Source: Sphingomonas sp.
GTDB lineage: Bacteria; Pseudomonadota; Alphaproteobacteria; Sphingomonadales; Sphingomonadaceae
DNA length: 64,000 nucleotides
Assembly (NCBI GenBank): GCA_017418975.1
Contig: JAFOMG010000017.1
Coordinates: forward strand, 744,001-808,000
Direction of reading: 5' to 3'
In this document: positions 21,278 to 29,410 of the stretch, piece by piece
How the letters are laid out: the number at the start of each line of letters is the position of its first letter
Numbering within the stretch: the first letter of the stretch is position 1
The notes under the pieces: generated by a model
Databases searched by the model: none
What the model saw: the letters and a program-made list of their open reading frames with translations, nothing else
What the model was told of the DNA's origin: nothing
Program-made: the position numbers and the translations under genes

Positions 21278-21307
21278 CTGGATCCCCGCCTGCGCGGGGA
21301 TGACGAG
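21278..21307. repeat. REP-like palindrome (third in the gap)
   Basis: CTGGATCCCCGC and GCGGGGATGACGAG around a short loop. It is in inverted orientation to the copy at 21169, so the two form a paired BIME-like unit. Confidence 0.6.
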
Positions 21308-21386
21308 GAAGGGAAACGAGGAAGGGAAGCGGGATGACGCGGAAGGGATGGCGGCGACGCCGGGGCTTGCCGAGCGAGTCGCGACT

Positions 21387-22268
21387 CTAGATCAGCCCCG
21401 CATGCGCCAGCGCGGCATCGACCGCCGCGCGGCTCGCCTCGCCCGCCGGGGTCATCGGCAACCGCAGTTCCCCGGGGAATCCCGGGCGAACCCGCGTCAT
21501 CGCGTATTTCACCGGGCCCGGCGAGGCGTCGGTGAACATCGCGATATGGAGGGGATAGAGCCGGTCGTGCAATGCGAGCGCCCCGGCATTGTCCCCCGCC
21601 GCCCAGGCCGCCTGGAACTCGGCGCAGAGCCGCGGCGCGACGTTCGCCGTCACCGAGATGCAGCCCGTGCCGCCCATCGCGTTGAAGGCGAGCGCGGTCT
21701 CGTCATTGCCCGAGAGCTGGATGAAGCCATGCCCGCAGCCGGCACGCTGCTCGGTCACCCGGGCGAGCGCGCCGGTCGCGTCCTTGACGCCGAGGAACTT
21801 GCCCGGAAACGCCTTGACGATCCGCGCCATCGTCGCCGGCTGGATGTCGGTCACCGTCCTGCCCGGCACGTTGTAGAGCACGATCGGCAGGTCGGTCTTT
21901 TCCGCCACCGCCTCGAAATGGCGGAAGATGCCCTCCTGGCTCGGGCGATTATAATAGGGCGGGACCATCAGCACCGCATCGGCGCCCGCGTCCCGCGCGG
22001 CCTTCACATTCTCGATCGCGACCAGCGTATCGTTCGAGCCGGCGCCGGCGAGCACGGGCACCCGGCCCCCGGCCTGGTCGGCGCAGACGCGCACGACTTC
22101 GAAATGCTCGTCCTTCGGCATGGTCGCCGCCTCGCCGGTGGTGCCGCACGGCACCAGCGCGGCGGAGCCTTCGGCAATCTGCCATTCAACCAGCGCGCGA
22201 TAATCTTCCTCCGCGAAGCTGCCGTTACGGAACGGCGTCACCAGCGCGGGAATGGAGCCCGAAAACAT
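21387..22268 (-). CDS. dapA: 4-hydroxy-tetrahydrodipicolinate synthase
   Basis: 293 aa TIM-barrel enzyme condensing pyruvate with aspartate semialdehyde on the way to lysine and meso-DAP. The Schiff-base Lys162 lies in 'GVKDATGALAR', the proton-relay Tyr132 in 'LYNVPGRT', and the Thr-Thr-Gly triad in 'CGTTGEAATM' (residues 41-50). Length and motifs are standard. It is divergent from the lytic transglycosylase gene, so two cell-wall genes share one 62-bp promoter region. Confidence 0.96.
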   Translation of the reverse strand: MFSGSIPALVTPFRNGSFAEEDYRALVEWQIAEGSAALVPCGTTGEAATMPKDEHFEVVRVCADQAGGRVPVLAGAGSNDTLVAIENVKAARDAGADAVLMVPPYYNRPSQEGIFRHFEAVAEKTDLPIVLYNVPGRTVTDIQPATMARIVKAFPGKFLGVKDATGALARVTEQRAGCGHGFIQLSGNDETALAFNAMGGTGCISVTANVAPRLCAEFQAAWAAGDNAGALALHDRLYPLHIAMFTDASPGPVKYAMTRVRPGFPGELRLPMTPAGEASRAAVDAALAHAGLI

Positions 22269-22330
22269 GGTCCCAGAATCTTCCTTAATTCCCCAATTCG
22301 GGGCTGGCAGATAGGGGCGACACGCGTATC

Positions 22331-24346
22331 ATGTCCAGTATGCTTGCTCCGCTACTCAAAAGTGCGTTGCTGTTTGCCGGCGTTTCGGGGCTCGCCGTCT
22401 CTTCGCAGCTCACGCAGGAACAGATCCAGTGGTACAAGGTGGCGCTGGAAGCCGGCGTCCCCCGCGTGCCGCCGCCCTATATCCAGGCCAATCAGCTCGC
22501 CGATGCGCTGGTGGAATGGAAGCGACTCCAGCAGTCGGACAATTATCCCTTTTCCGACTATGCCAATTTCCTGCTGCTCCATCCCGGCTGGCCCGGCGAG
22601 AAGAGCCGCCGCGCCGCCGCCGAGACGGTGCTGGAAAGCGGCACCTGGGCGCCCGGCCTGGTCATCCGTTATTTCGAGCGTTTCCCGCCGCTGACTGCCG
22701 CCGGGCGCACGCGCTATGCCGAGGCGCTCGCCGCCTCGGGCCGCCGCGCCGATGCCGAGGAACAGGCCCGCCGCGCCTGGCGCAACGGCGTGCTGCGCCC
22801 CCGCGACGAGACCGCGCTGCTCGCCGGCTTCGCTTCCGCGTTCACCCCGGCCGATCATGATGCCCGGATGGACAGGCTGCTCTGGGCCGGCGCGCTCACC
22901 GCCGCGCAGCGCCAGCTCGCCTATGTCTCGCCCGGCATGCGCCCGGTGTTCGATGCCCGCATCGCCTTCCGCACCAAGGCGCCGGACGCCGATGCCCGGG
23001 GTGCCGCCGCGCTCGCCATCGGCCGCGCCAATCCCGGCTTCATCGCCGATCGCGCCCTGTGGCTGCGCGACACCGGCCAGAGCCCGGCGATGCGATCCTA
23101 TCTCGCCCAGCCGCGCCAGCTCGCCTCCTATCCCGGCGACGCCGAGAAATGGTACGAGGCGCTGCTCACCGGCGCGCGCGGCGCCCAGTCGGACGGCCAG
23201 TTCAGCCTGGCCTATCAGATCGCCAGCCAGGTGGACGACGCCTACCCGCCGGGCACCGACGTCAGCGAGCAGTCCCTGGGCGAGCGCGACGACTATACCA
23301 GCCTTACCTGGCTGGCCGGATCGGTGGCGCTCAACAATCTCGGCCGCGCGCGCGACGCGGTGGGGATGTTCGATCGCTACGGCCATGGCTCCAAGACGCC
23401 GACCACCCAGTCCAAGGGCTTCTACTGGGCCGGGCGCGCCGCCGAGGCTTCGGGCGATCAGGCGACGGCGACGCGCTTCTATGGCAAGGCGGCCGGCTTC
23501 CCGGACGTCTATTACGGCCAGCTCGCCACCGAGCGGCTGGGCCAGCCGCTGAAGCGCCCGCCCGATTTCAACGCCAAGGTCGCCGATCCGGCGGTCCGCG
23601 ATGCCTTTTTCAAGAAGGAAACGGTCCGCGCCGCGCAGCTGCTCGGCACCATGGGCAATCGCCAGGACCAGGGCCTGTTCATCCGCCAGATCGCCAACGA
23701 CGCGACGAGCGACACCGATCACATCCTCGCCGCCGAGCTGAGCCGCGCGATCGGCCGCCCGGACCTGGGCGTGCTGGTCGGCAAGAGCGCGCTGCAGAAC
23801 GGCCTGTCCGACTATACCGCGGCGGGCTATCCGACGGTGGCGGTGCCGGCGTCGCAGCAGGATTACTGGACGATCGTCCACGCCATCGCCCGCCAGGAAA
23901 GCCAGTTCGACCGCGATGCGGTGAGCCATGCCGGCGCGCGCGGGCTGATGCAGCTGATGCCGGGCACCGCGCGCGAAGTCTCGACCAAGCTCGGCATGAG
24001 CTACAATCCGGGCTCGCTGAACTCCGACACCGATTACAACATCCAGCTCGGCTCGACCTATTTCCAGCGGATGTACAATCTCTACGGCAGCTACCCGCTG
24101 GCGATCGCGGCCTATAATGCCGGCCCGGGCAATGTGAACAAATGGATCGCCGCCAATGGCGATCCGCGACTGCCGGGCGGCGACATCGTTCAATGGATCG
24201 AGAAGATCCCGATCTTCGAGACCAAGAACTATGTCCAGCGCGTGATCGAGAACGCCGTGGTCTACGACCTGCTCAACCCCGAGCGCTCGCGCTCCAAGGG
24301 GCCGGCGAACACGAGCTGGTATCTGGGGAAGAACAAGCCGGGCTGA
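22331..24346 (+). CDS. Soluble lytic murein transglycosylase (Slt70-like)
   Basis: 671 aa. An N-terminal hydrophobic leader is followed by a long helical superhelix of TPR-like repeats and a C-terminal SLT domain. The catalytic Glu523 is in 'AIARQESQFDRDAVS', followed by 'GARGLMQLMPGTA' and 'YPLAIAAYNAGPGNVNKW'. It cleaves glycan strands to 1,6-anhydro-muropeptides in the periplasm. It is the last chromosomal gene before the IS1595-type insertion 42 bp downstream. Confidence 0.93.
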   Translation: MSSMLAPLLKSALLFAGVSGLAVSSQLTQEQIQWYKVALEAGVPRVPPPYIQANQLADALVEWKRLQQSDNYPFSDYANFLLLHPGWPGEKSRRAAAETVLESGTWAPGLVIRYFERFPPLTAAGRTRYAEALAASGRRADAEEQARRAWRNGVLRPRDETALLAGFASAFTPADHDARMDRLLWAGALTAAQRQLAYVSPGMRPVFDARIAFRTKAPDADARGAAALAIGRANPGFIADRALWLRDTGQSPAMRSYLAQPRQLASYPGDAEKWYEALLTGARGAQSDGQFSLAYQIASQVDDAYPPGTDVSEQSLGERDDYTSLTWLAGSVALNNLGRARDAVGMFDRYGHGSKTPTTQSKGFYWAGRAAEASGDQATATRFYGKAAGFPDVYYGQLATERLGQPLKRPPDFNAKVADPAVRDAFFKKETVRAAQLLGTMGNRQDQGLFIRQIANDATSDTDHILAAELSRAIGRPDLGVLVGKSALQNGLSDYTAAGYPTVAVPASQQDYWTIVHAIARQESQFDRDAVSHAGARGLMQLMPGTAREVSTKLGMSYNPGSLNSDTDYNIQLGSTYFQRMYNLYGSYPLAIAAYNAGPGNVNKWIAANGDPRLPGGDIVQWIEKIPIFETKNYVQRVIENAVVYDLLNPERSRSKGPANTSWYLGKNKPG

Positions 24347-24436
24347 TTTTACCGGCCGCCCGAAATCATCGTCACCCTGAACTTGTTTGGCGTTTATCCC
24401 CTTGAGACAAGTAGCCCCCACCGCTAGTGCGGTTGC

Positions 24437-25312
24437 ATGAGCAAGGGACCGACTCTCCGCCAATTTCAGGATCGCTTTCCGACGGAGGACGCGTGCCTGG
24501 ATCACTTGATGCGCGTTCGCTTCGGCGATCGGCATGCGTGCGGCGGATGCGGCAAGGATGCCCACTATTACCGTGCGAAGGCGCGTCGCTCCTATGCGTG
24601 CGAGTATTGCGGCTTTCAGGTCTATCCGACCGCCGGCACGCCGTTTGATCGTACCCGCACGCCGCTGCGCGACTGGTTCTATGTGATGTTCCTGTTCTGC
24701 GCCTCGCGGAACGGCGTGGCCGCTAAGGAAGTCGAGCGCCAGCTAGGCGTTACCTACAAGACCGCCTGGCGCATGTGCCATCAAATCCGCGAATACATGG
24801 GCTCGCTCGACAGCGACGATCCGCTTGGCGGCATGGGCGAGACGGTCGAAATCGATGAAACGCTTATCGGCGGATCGGTGAGCGGCAAGGGCTCGGGCTA
24901 CAAGGGTAACAAGACCTGCGTGGTCGGCATGCTCGAGCGCGGTGGCGAACTCATCACGCGCGTAGCGCCGGCTCGCCACAAGAGCGCCATGCATGCTCTG
25001 ATCAACGCCCATGTGCTGCCGGGCACCACCATCAACACCGACGAATTCGGCGGCTACAAGGACATTGCCTTGAACGGCTATCGCCACGTCACCGTGAACC
25101 ACGGCGACAAGGTCTATGCGACCAAGGATGGTGCCGGCGTCAACGCGATCGAGGGTTTTTGGGCGCAGCTAAAGCGCGGCATCAACGGCACGCACATTCA
25201 CGTCAGCGGGAAGCATCTTTCGAAGTATCTCGGCGAGTTTGAGTATCGCTGGAATATGCGCCAGGCGCCGCATCTGATGCTTGATCGGCTGGTTTGGTCG
25301 TTCGCCCGCTAG
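24437..25312 (+). CDS. IS1595-family transposase
   Basis: 291 aa. The N-terminal zinc ribbon has Cys35, Cys38, Cys55 and Cys58 ('ACGGCGKD', 'YACEYCGF'). The DDE-type (ISXO2-like) catalytic domain shows 'VEIDETLIGG', 'INTDEFGGYK' and 'NAIEGFWAQLKRGI'. It begins 22 bp inside the left inverted repeat, is full length and has no frameshift, so the element may still be active. Codon usage resembles the host. Confidence 0.95.
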   Translation: MSKGPTLRQFQDRFPTEDACLDHLMRVRFGDRHACGGCGKDAHYYRAKARRSYACEYCGFQVYPTAGTPFDRTRTPLRDWFYVMFLFCASRNGVAAKEVERQLGVTYKTAWRMCHQIREYMGSLDSDDPLGGMGETVEIDETLIGGSVSGKGSGYKGNKTCVVGMLERGGELITRVAPARHKSAMHALINAHVLPGTTINTDEFGGYKDIALNGYRHVTVNHGDKVYATKDGAGVNAIEGFWAQLKRGINGTHIHVSGKHLSKYLGEFEYRWNMRQAPHLMLDRLVWSFAR

Positions 25313-25433
25313 GCGGGGTGCCCTTTGCCATTGCCTCAAGCAGGCGGTCGAACTTGGCGTTGGGGTCGGCTTCTTTAGGATCGGGCATGATGGGAGTATA
25401 GCCGACTCACGCGATGGCGTCAGGAGGGCAGAG

Positions 25434-25592
25434 ATGGATGAATTCCAAAGGCAGCTCTTAGAAAAGCTCACGTCAATTGATGAGAAATTGTCTAGAATTG
25501 CCTCGGCCGCAGAAAGAGCAAACCCTCCATCTCGCCTACAAAAAATTGGCAAGAAAATTAGGTCACGTGAGATAGAGAACGAACGAGAGTAA
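25434..25592 (+). CDS. 52-aa coiled-coil-like passenger ORF in the IS element
   Basis: ATG at 25434 with a strong AGGAGGG five bases upstream. The product (MDEFQRQLLEKLTSIDEKLS...) is charged, heptad-like in its first half and Lys/Arg-rich at the end. No family is recognised. A hairpin with terminator character begins at its stop codon. The strong ribosome site is the main reason for calling it. It overlaps the 3' end of a tiny ORF on the other strand. Confidence 0.5.
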   Translation: MDEFQRQLLEKLTSIDEKLSRIASAAERANPPSRLQKIGKKIRSREIENERE

Positions 25593-25689
25593 GGACATTC
25601 CGATAGGAATCGGCAAGTCCTTCTAGATCATCTCCATCCAAAACTGCGAAGAGGATGGTAATGAACTTCGCAATCTGCTCGTCGGTCAC
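25558..25689 (-). CDS. 43-aa acidic small ORF, antisense-overlapping, in the IS element
   Basis: GTG at 25689 with AAGGAG seven bases upstream, ending in a TAA at 25558-25560. The product starts 'MTDEQIAKFITILFAVLDGD' and looks like an amphipathic helical peptide. It overlaps the tail of the 52-aa ORF by 35 bp on the opposite strand. The ribosome site and sensible composition support it, but so short a frame may be chance. Confidence 0.4.
   Translation of the reverse strand: MTDEQIAKFITILFAVLDGDDLEGLADSYRNVLTLVRSLSHVT
25591..25622. terminator. Hairpin at the end of the 52-aa ORF
   Basis: Nested arms AAGGAC/GTCCTT and CCGAT/ATCGG form a stem starting at the stop codon, followed by TTCTAG. 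The U-tract is weak, so termination is only probable. Confidence 0.4.
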
Positions 25690-25752
25690 GGTGAATCTCC
25701 TTCGCCGTGACCTTATTCAATCAACCCCTAGGTGTCTGGCCGCTTTCAGTGG

Positions 25753-26184
25753 CTACGTTGCCAATGCCATCCCGCATTCCTTCTCGGCTTCGGGCAATTG
25801 ATTCACAAAGCGGGAAAGCTGGCGGTAGTGATCCAAGCTCGGCTCTTCGAATGACCTTCGGACGGCGGTGAGAACCGCCTGATTGGCGGAGGCGATACCG
25901 ATGCAGAGGTGTTCCGCCGGGTCTGGCATCTCGAATTTCAGAACATTCATGCGGGCCTGCAGGCAATCCTCGCCGGCATCCTTGGCTGCGCCAATCGCCC
26001 CGCGGCCGCCGATCTCATTTAGCTGGATGGCCACGAGTAGTTTTTTCGTTTTCGATCGGCACGGCTCAACGGCCATCAGCACCTTTTCGAGCTTCGGCAG
26101 GGCCGCCCTTGCGGGTCTGTTCGTTGGCGAGGCATCATCGGACCCACACCCCGCCAAGGCCAAGGCCAACAAAACAGCACGCAT
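25753..26184 (-). CDS. Putative lipoprotein, IS passenger
   Basis: 143 aa. The ATG at 26184 has GGAGG six bases upstream; a GTG two codons earlier is less likely. The leader 'MRAVLLALALAGCGSDD' has a lipobox LAGC with Ser at +2, predicting an outer-membrane lipoprotein. The mature part is helical with four cysteines ('VEPCRSKTKK', 'GEDCLQARMNV', 'EHLCIGIASANQ', 'EKECGMALAT'), possibly two disulfides. No family is recognised. It is divergent from the XRE gene with a 60-bp gap holding repeated ATATGG motifs, so the regulator probably controls it. Confidence 0.65.
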   Translation of the reverse strand: MRAVLLALALAGCGSDDASPTNRPARAALPKLEKVLMAVEPCRSKTKKLLVAIQLNEIGGRGAIGAAKDAGEDCLQARMNVLKFEMPDPAEHLCIGIASANQAVLTAVRRSFEEPSLDHYRQLSRFVNQLPEAEKECGMALAT

Positions 26185-26244
26185 ATGCACCCTCCAATAT
26201 GGAAAGGTGTCATATGGAATATCGGCATATAGCTCAACCGCTCA

Positions 26245-26487
26245 ATGCCGAAGACGATCTTCACGGGCGATAATCAGATTGTGGTTGAGGCCATCCGTGC
26301 CGAGCGGCTTCGTGCTGGCATGACACAGGCGCAGTTGGCCGCCCGTCTGCACAAGGATCAGAGTTGGGTGAGCCTCATGGAAGGCTCACAGCGTCGGCTC
26401 GACGTGGTCGAGTTTATCAAGGTCGCCGAGGCGCTGGACGTTGAACCTACGGTGTTGCTGGGGGAGATTGTGGGGCGGTTGGGTTAG
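26245..26487 (+). CDS. XRE-family transcriptional regulator, IS passenger
   Basis: 80 aa, essentially one HTH_3 domain: 'IRAERLRAGMTQAQLAARLH', then 'DQSWVSLMEGSQRRLDVVEF'. It is convergent with a small membrane-protein gene (stop codons overlap by four bases) and divergent from the lipoprotein gene. A lone XRE protein of this length usually represses its own or its divergent neighbour's promoter. It could also be an antitoxin-like repressor, but no toxin is evident among the passengers. Confidence 0.8.
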   Translation: MPKTIFTGDNQIVVEAIRAERLRAGMTQAQLAARLHKDQSWVSLMEGSQRRLDVVEFIKVAEALDVEPTVLLGEIVGRLG

Positions 26488-26749
26488 CCTTTGGGGCGGT
26501 TCGATCGGCCATGGAACGGGCGAAATTTCGGGGCGACGCTCGGTGAGATACCACGTTGCTCGCGCCATTCGATTGCATACCAGAGCGCAAATCCAACTGT
26601 CCCCGACAAGCAGACCCAAAAAATTACCTGCCAAATCCATGGCGCGACGTGAGGAAATGCGTTGGCCAACACGGTACTCAAGCCCGTGAAGCACAGGCTG
26701 CACGCCGTGCCGATGGCTGGAATTCGTCCGCCCTGCATCCCCTCCGCAT
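26484..26749 (-). CDS. Small membrane protein, IS passenger
   Basis: About 88 aa from an ATG at 26749; later in-frame starts are possible. Two hydrophobic segments are visible: 'AIGTACSLCFTGLSTVLANA' and 'WIWQVIFWVCLSGTVGFALW', with a basic C-terminal tail. It ends four bases into the XRE gene on the opposite strand and starts just inside the right inverted repeat. No family is recognised. Start choice is uncertain because purine-rich sequence abuts the ATG. Confidence 0.45.
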
Positions 26750-26800
26750 ACAACCCCTAGTGGTCATTTTCCACCTACTTGTCCGAAGGGGATAATTGCC

Positions 26801-26880
26801 AACTTGTTTCAGGGTCCAATCTTCCACAGGCGATTCCGTCGCCGGTGGCACCTTGGATGCTGAAACAAGTTCAGCATGGC
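26801..26880. repeat. Paired REP-like palindromes (CTGAACTTGTTTCAG), one split by the IS
   Basis: The right half of the interrupted palindrome (AACTTGTTTCAGGGTCC at 26801-26817) is followed at about 26859-26878 by a complete copy in opposite orientation (GCTGAAACAAGTTCAGC). Together with the left half at 24374-24388 this was a BIME-like inverted pair between slt and greB before the insertion. Confidence 0.7.
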
Positions 26881-26903
26881 GAACTGGACGCTAGAAGAGG
26901 CCG

Positions 26904-27380
26904 ATGGACCGCCCCAACTACATCACCCCCGCCGGCTATGCCGCGCTCCGGGCCGAGTATGACACGCTCTTCGCCACCGAGCGCCCCGCCCTGGTCGAGA
27001 CCATCTCCTGGGCCGCCGGCAATGGCGACCGCTCGGAGAATGGCGACTATATCTATGGCCGCAAGCGCCTGCGCGAGATCGACCGGCGGCTGGGCTGGCT
27101 GTCGAGGCGGATGAAGGCGGCCAAGGTCGTCGATCCGGCGCAGCAGGCGGACAAGAGCCGCGCCTATTTCGGCGCCACCGTCACCATCGCCGACGAGGAC
27201 GACAATCACCGCACGCTCACCCTGGTCGGCGACGACGAGGCCGATGCGGCCAAGGGCCTGGTCGGCTGGAACGCTCCCCTCGCCCGCGCGCTGCGCGGTG
27301 CCGGGATCGGCGACCTGCGCCGCGTCAGCCTGCCCGCCGGCGAGCGCGAATATGAAGTGATTGCGATCACCTACCCCTAG
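26904..27380 (+). CDS. greB: Transcription elongation factor GreB
   Basis: 158 aa. The N-terminal coiled coil opens 'NYITPAGYAALRAEYDTLF' and contains the acidic tip 'AAGNGDRSENGDYIYGRKRL' that reaches the RNA polymerase active site. The C-terminal FKBP-like domain ends 'EREYEVIAITYP'. The YIYGRKRL segment distinguishes GreB from GreA. It reactivates backtracked polymerase by stimulating transcript cleavage. It stands alone. Confidence 0.93.
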   Translation: MDRPNYITPAGYAALRAEYDTLFATERPALVETISWAAGNGDRSENGDYIYGRKRLREIDRRLGWLSRRMKAAKVVDPAQQADKSRAYFGATVTIADEDDNHRTLTLVGDDEADAAKGLVGWNAPLARALRGAGIGDLRRVSLPAGEREYEVIAITYP

Positions 27381-27390
27381 CGCGCGACGA

Positions 27391-27462
27391 GCCGCATCCC
27401 TGCCCGATTCCCTCGCATCTTCAAATTGATAGAGTCGCACCCAGGCCGAATAGGGATGCGGC
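27391..27462. promoter_or_regulatory. Long stem-loop leader upstream of acyP
   Basis: A perfect 11-bp inverted repeat, GCCGCATCCCT at 27391-27401 and AGGGATGCGGC at 27452-27462, encloses a 50-base loop between greB and acyP. A GGGTAAAAAAG tract follows. It could be the greB terminator or a structured leader for acyP. Confidence 0.4.
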
Positions 27463-27489
27463 CGGGTAAAAAAGTGAGCGTGGGGACAT

Positions 27490-27768
27490 ATGACGGCACA
27501 GCGTATCTATGTGTCGGGGCGCGTGCAGCGCGTCGGCTATCGCGACTGGACGGTGCGCGTTGCCAAGCAGCTCGGCGTGCGCGGTTGGGTTCGCAACCTG
27601 AACGACGGGCGCGTGGAACTGCTCGCCGAAGGGGATGACGAGGCCTTGACCTCGCTCACCGAAGCCTTGCGCGAAGGCCCGCCCATGGCGGTGGTCGACC
27701 ATGTCGAGGCCTTCCAGACCGCGGGCGACAAGCATGCCAAGGGCTTCACCAAGCGCTTCACCGCCTGA
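27490..27768 (+). CDS. acyP: Acylphosphatase
   Basis: 92 aa ferredoxin-like enzyme hydrolysing acyl phosphates. The phosphate-binding loop and catalytic Arg are in 'VSGRVQRVGYRDW' (residues about 8-20) and the catalytic Asn in 'GWVRNLNDGRVEL'. Length is standard. It has GGGGAC ahead of the ATG and stands as a single gene. Confidence 0.95.
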   Translation: MTAQRIYVSGRVQRVGYRDWTVRVAKQLGVRGWVRNLNDGRVELLAEGDDEALTSLTEALREGPPMAVVDHVEAFQTAGDKHAKGFTKRFTA

Positions 27769-27889
27769 GGGCCGGCGCGCGCCCGGAAACGATCGGTTTC
27801 CGGGGCTTCGGTTGACCGGATGGGCATGAGATGAAACATTTCAGCCTCGAAACGGCGCGCAGGGGCGTGTCCGGCGAGGAGATACAACC

Positions 27890-28270
27890 ATGCCCATTCC
27901 CGCAAGCTGGTCCGACAAGCTGCTGAGCGTCCTGCGCATCGTCGCGGGCCTCGCCTTCCTGCAGCACGGCACGTCGAAATTCTTCGGCCTCCCGCCCTTT
28001 CCCTATCCGCTCACCCCGGTGCTCTATGCGGCGGGCACGATCGAGCTCGTCGGCGGCGCCCTGCTGGTGATCGGCCTGTTCACCCGGCCGGCGGCGTTCT
28101 TCGCCTCGGGTATGTGCGCGGTCGGCTATTTCATGGCGCACTTCCCCAAGGGCTTCTTCCCCGCCGAGAATGGCGGCGAGGCGATCCTGCTCTACTGCTT
28201 CATCTTCCTCTACCTCGCGGCTGCCGGCGGCGGCGCGTGGAGCGCGGACGCGGCGACCAGAAAGGCCTGA
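27890..28270 (+). CDS. DoxX-family membrane protein
   Basis: 126 aa with four hydrophobic helices. Landmarks are 'LRIVAGLAFLQHGTSKFFGL', 'LVGGALLVIGLFTRPAAFFA' and 'GYFMAHFPKGFFPAENGGEA', the last highly characteristic of DoxX-type proteins. They are inner-membrane proteins with quinone- or redox-related roles in a few cases and no known role in most. It is a single gene. Confidence 0.9.
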   Translation: MPIPASWSDKLLSVLRIVAGLAFLQHGTSKFFGLPPFPYPLTPVLYAAGTIELVGGALLVIGLFTRPAAFFASGMCAVGYFMAHFPKGFFPAENGGEAILLYCFIFLYLAAAGGGAWSADAATRKA

Positions 28271-28306
28271 TGCGCCCCTGCCGACCGTGCCGGCACCCCG
28301 GCACGG

Positions 28307-29224
28307 TCAGCAGCGATAGGCGGCCAGCGCGGCCTCCAGCTTCGCCTTCACCTGCTCCGGCGGCAGCCTGGCCAGCGCATCCAGCGTCATGGTGCCGCCC
28401 AGCTGCTTCGCCAGCACATAGCCCAGATAATAGCCGAAGCGCGGCGGCCAGCTGCCCTGCGCCTTGCCGCCCTTGCCGAAGAAGAAGGTGGCATAGTCGT
28501 CCTGGTCGGTCGAGCCGAGCCTGGCGCGCACGAAGCACATCGCCTGGGCAAGCTTCGGCTCCACTTCCGGCCGGATCGGACGCGGGATGGTGAGCAGCAA
28601 TGCGCGGTCGTCCGCGCCCGGGTTCATCCGCGCGGCGACATAGACGGCCAGCCCCTCCTGCCAGAGCGAGCACCATAGCGCCGGGCAGTCCGGGAAATAT
28701 CGCGCATGGTGGAAGTGGAACAGCTCGTGATCCAGGAACGGCCCGATCGTGCCGCCGTCATGGATCTTCGCGATCATGTCCGCCCCGAAGATCGCCACCG
28801 TCCTCCCGCGGAGCTCGCGCGTGCCGCCGTCCATCTCGCCCAGCGAATGGATCAGGTAGATCGGCATGGTCGGCGCATAATCGGGGAAGACACCGCGGAA
28901 ATGCGCGCTGGCGGTCGCATAGGCCCCGGCGAATTCGCGCGCGGCGGCAAGGACCTTGTCGCGCGTCGGCGGATAGGCCTCGAGCGCCTTCTGGACGCGC
29001 GCGTCATATTGCGCCTCGGTGGCGCCGAAGCGCGGCTCGTAGAAGCCCGGGAGCAGCGCGTCGAACTTCGCGCGGAACGCCTTCACCCGCTCGGCGGCCG
29101 GCATGCTCGCGCTCGCCGTCGCGAAATCGTCGAACGCCTCCACCTGGGACTGGAAGGCCGGCACCTGCGCCGCGGCCGGCGATGCCGCGAGGAGCGCGGC
29201 CGCCAGGAGTATCGATCGCTTCAC
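28307..29224 (-). CDS. Secreted zincin-like protein (HExxH), DUF2268-like
   Basis: 305 aa from a GTG at 29224 with AAGGGG upstream. The signal peptide is (M)KRSILLAAALLAASPAAAQ. The mature protein has 'FLDHELFHFHHARYF', an HExxH metal-binding motif with extra histidines, then 'WQEGLAVYVAARMNPG', giving a possible downstream Glu ligand as in gluzincins. The arrangement resembles DUF2268-type predicted Zn proteases. It should act in the periplasm or be secreted. It is divergent from an outer-membrane protein gene. Confidence 0.75.
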   Translation of the reverse strand: MKRSILLAAALLAASPAAAQVPAFQSQVEAFDDFATASASMPAAERVKAFRAKFDALLPGFYEPRFGATEAQYDARVQKALEAYPPTRDKVLAAAREFAGAYATASAHFRGVFPDYAPTMPIYLIHSLGEMDGGTRELRGRTVAIFGADMIAKIHDGGTIGPFLDHELFHFHHARYFPDCPALWCSLWQEGLAVYVAARMNPGADDRALLLTIPRPIRPEVEPKLAQAMCFVRARLGSTDQDDYATFFFGKGGKAQGSWPPRFGYYLGYVLAKQLGGTMTLDALARLPPEQVKAKLEAALAAYRC

Positions 29225-29410
29225 CGGAGCCCCTTTTCCGTTCACATCAACAACGCAATGCACCACGTCGCATCCGGGGAGGCAAGCGCCGGCCCCAGGA
29301 TCGCCAGCGCGGTCAGGCGGACACTGTTCTCCCCGATCCACCCGCGCATCGCCTCTCCCCCTTTTGGGCCAACGCTACCGCGCGGTTCGGGGACCGTCTA
29401 TGTATCCGTC

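Larger units (their letters stand above)
24389..26800 (+). mobile_element. IS1595-family element with passenger genes (transporter-IS type)
   Basis: Terminal inverted repeats of 26 bp are visible at 24389-24414 and 26775-26800. They share GGC, TTATCCCCTT and GACAAGTAG in order and differ at five internal positions. The element is flanked by AACTTGTTT on both sides (24380-24388 and 26801-26809), which fits the roughly 8-bp duplication of this family. Within are a DDE transposase and at least three passenger genes: a lipoprotein, an XRE regulator and a membrane protein, plus two tiny ORFs. Removing the element and one repeat restores CCCTGAACTTGTTTCAGGG, a palindrome, so it landed in a REP-like repeat. 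Confidence 0.9.

Noticed and set aside
22352..24565. 737-codon minus-strand open frame opposite the lytic transglycosylase
   Set aside because: Antisense shadow of a well-supported Slt gene; it even runs across the IS boundary.
25203..25388. 61-codon minus-strand ORF (MPDPKEADPNAKFDRLLEAM...) at the end of the transposase gene
   Set aside because: Composition is protein-like and similar small genes occur near IS elements, but it overlaps the transposase by 110 bp and has no ribosome site that I can see. Left as a possible gene only.
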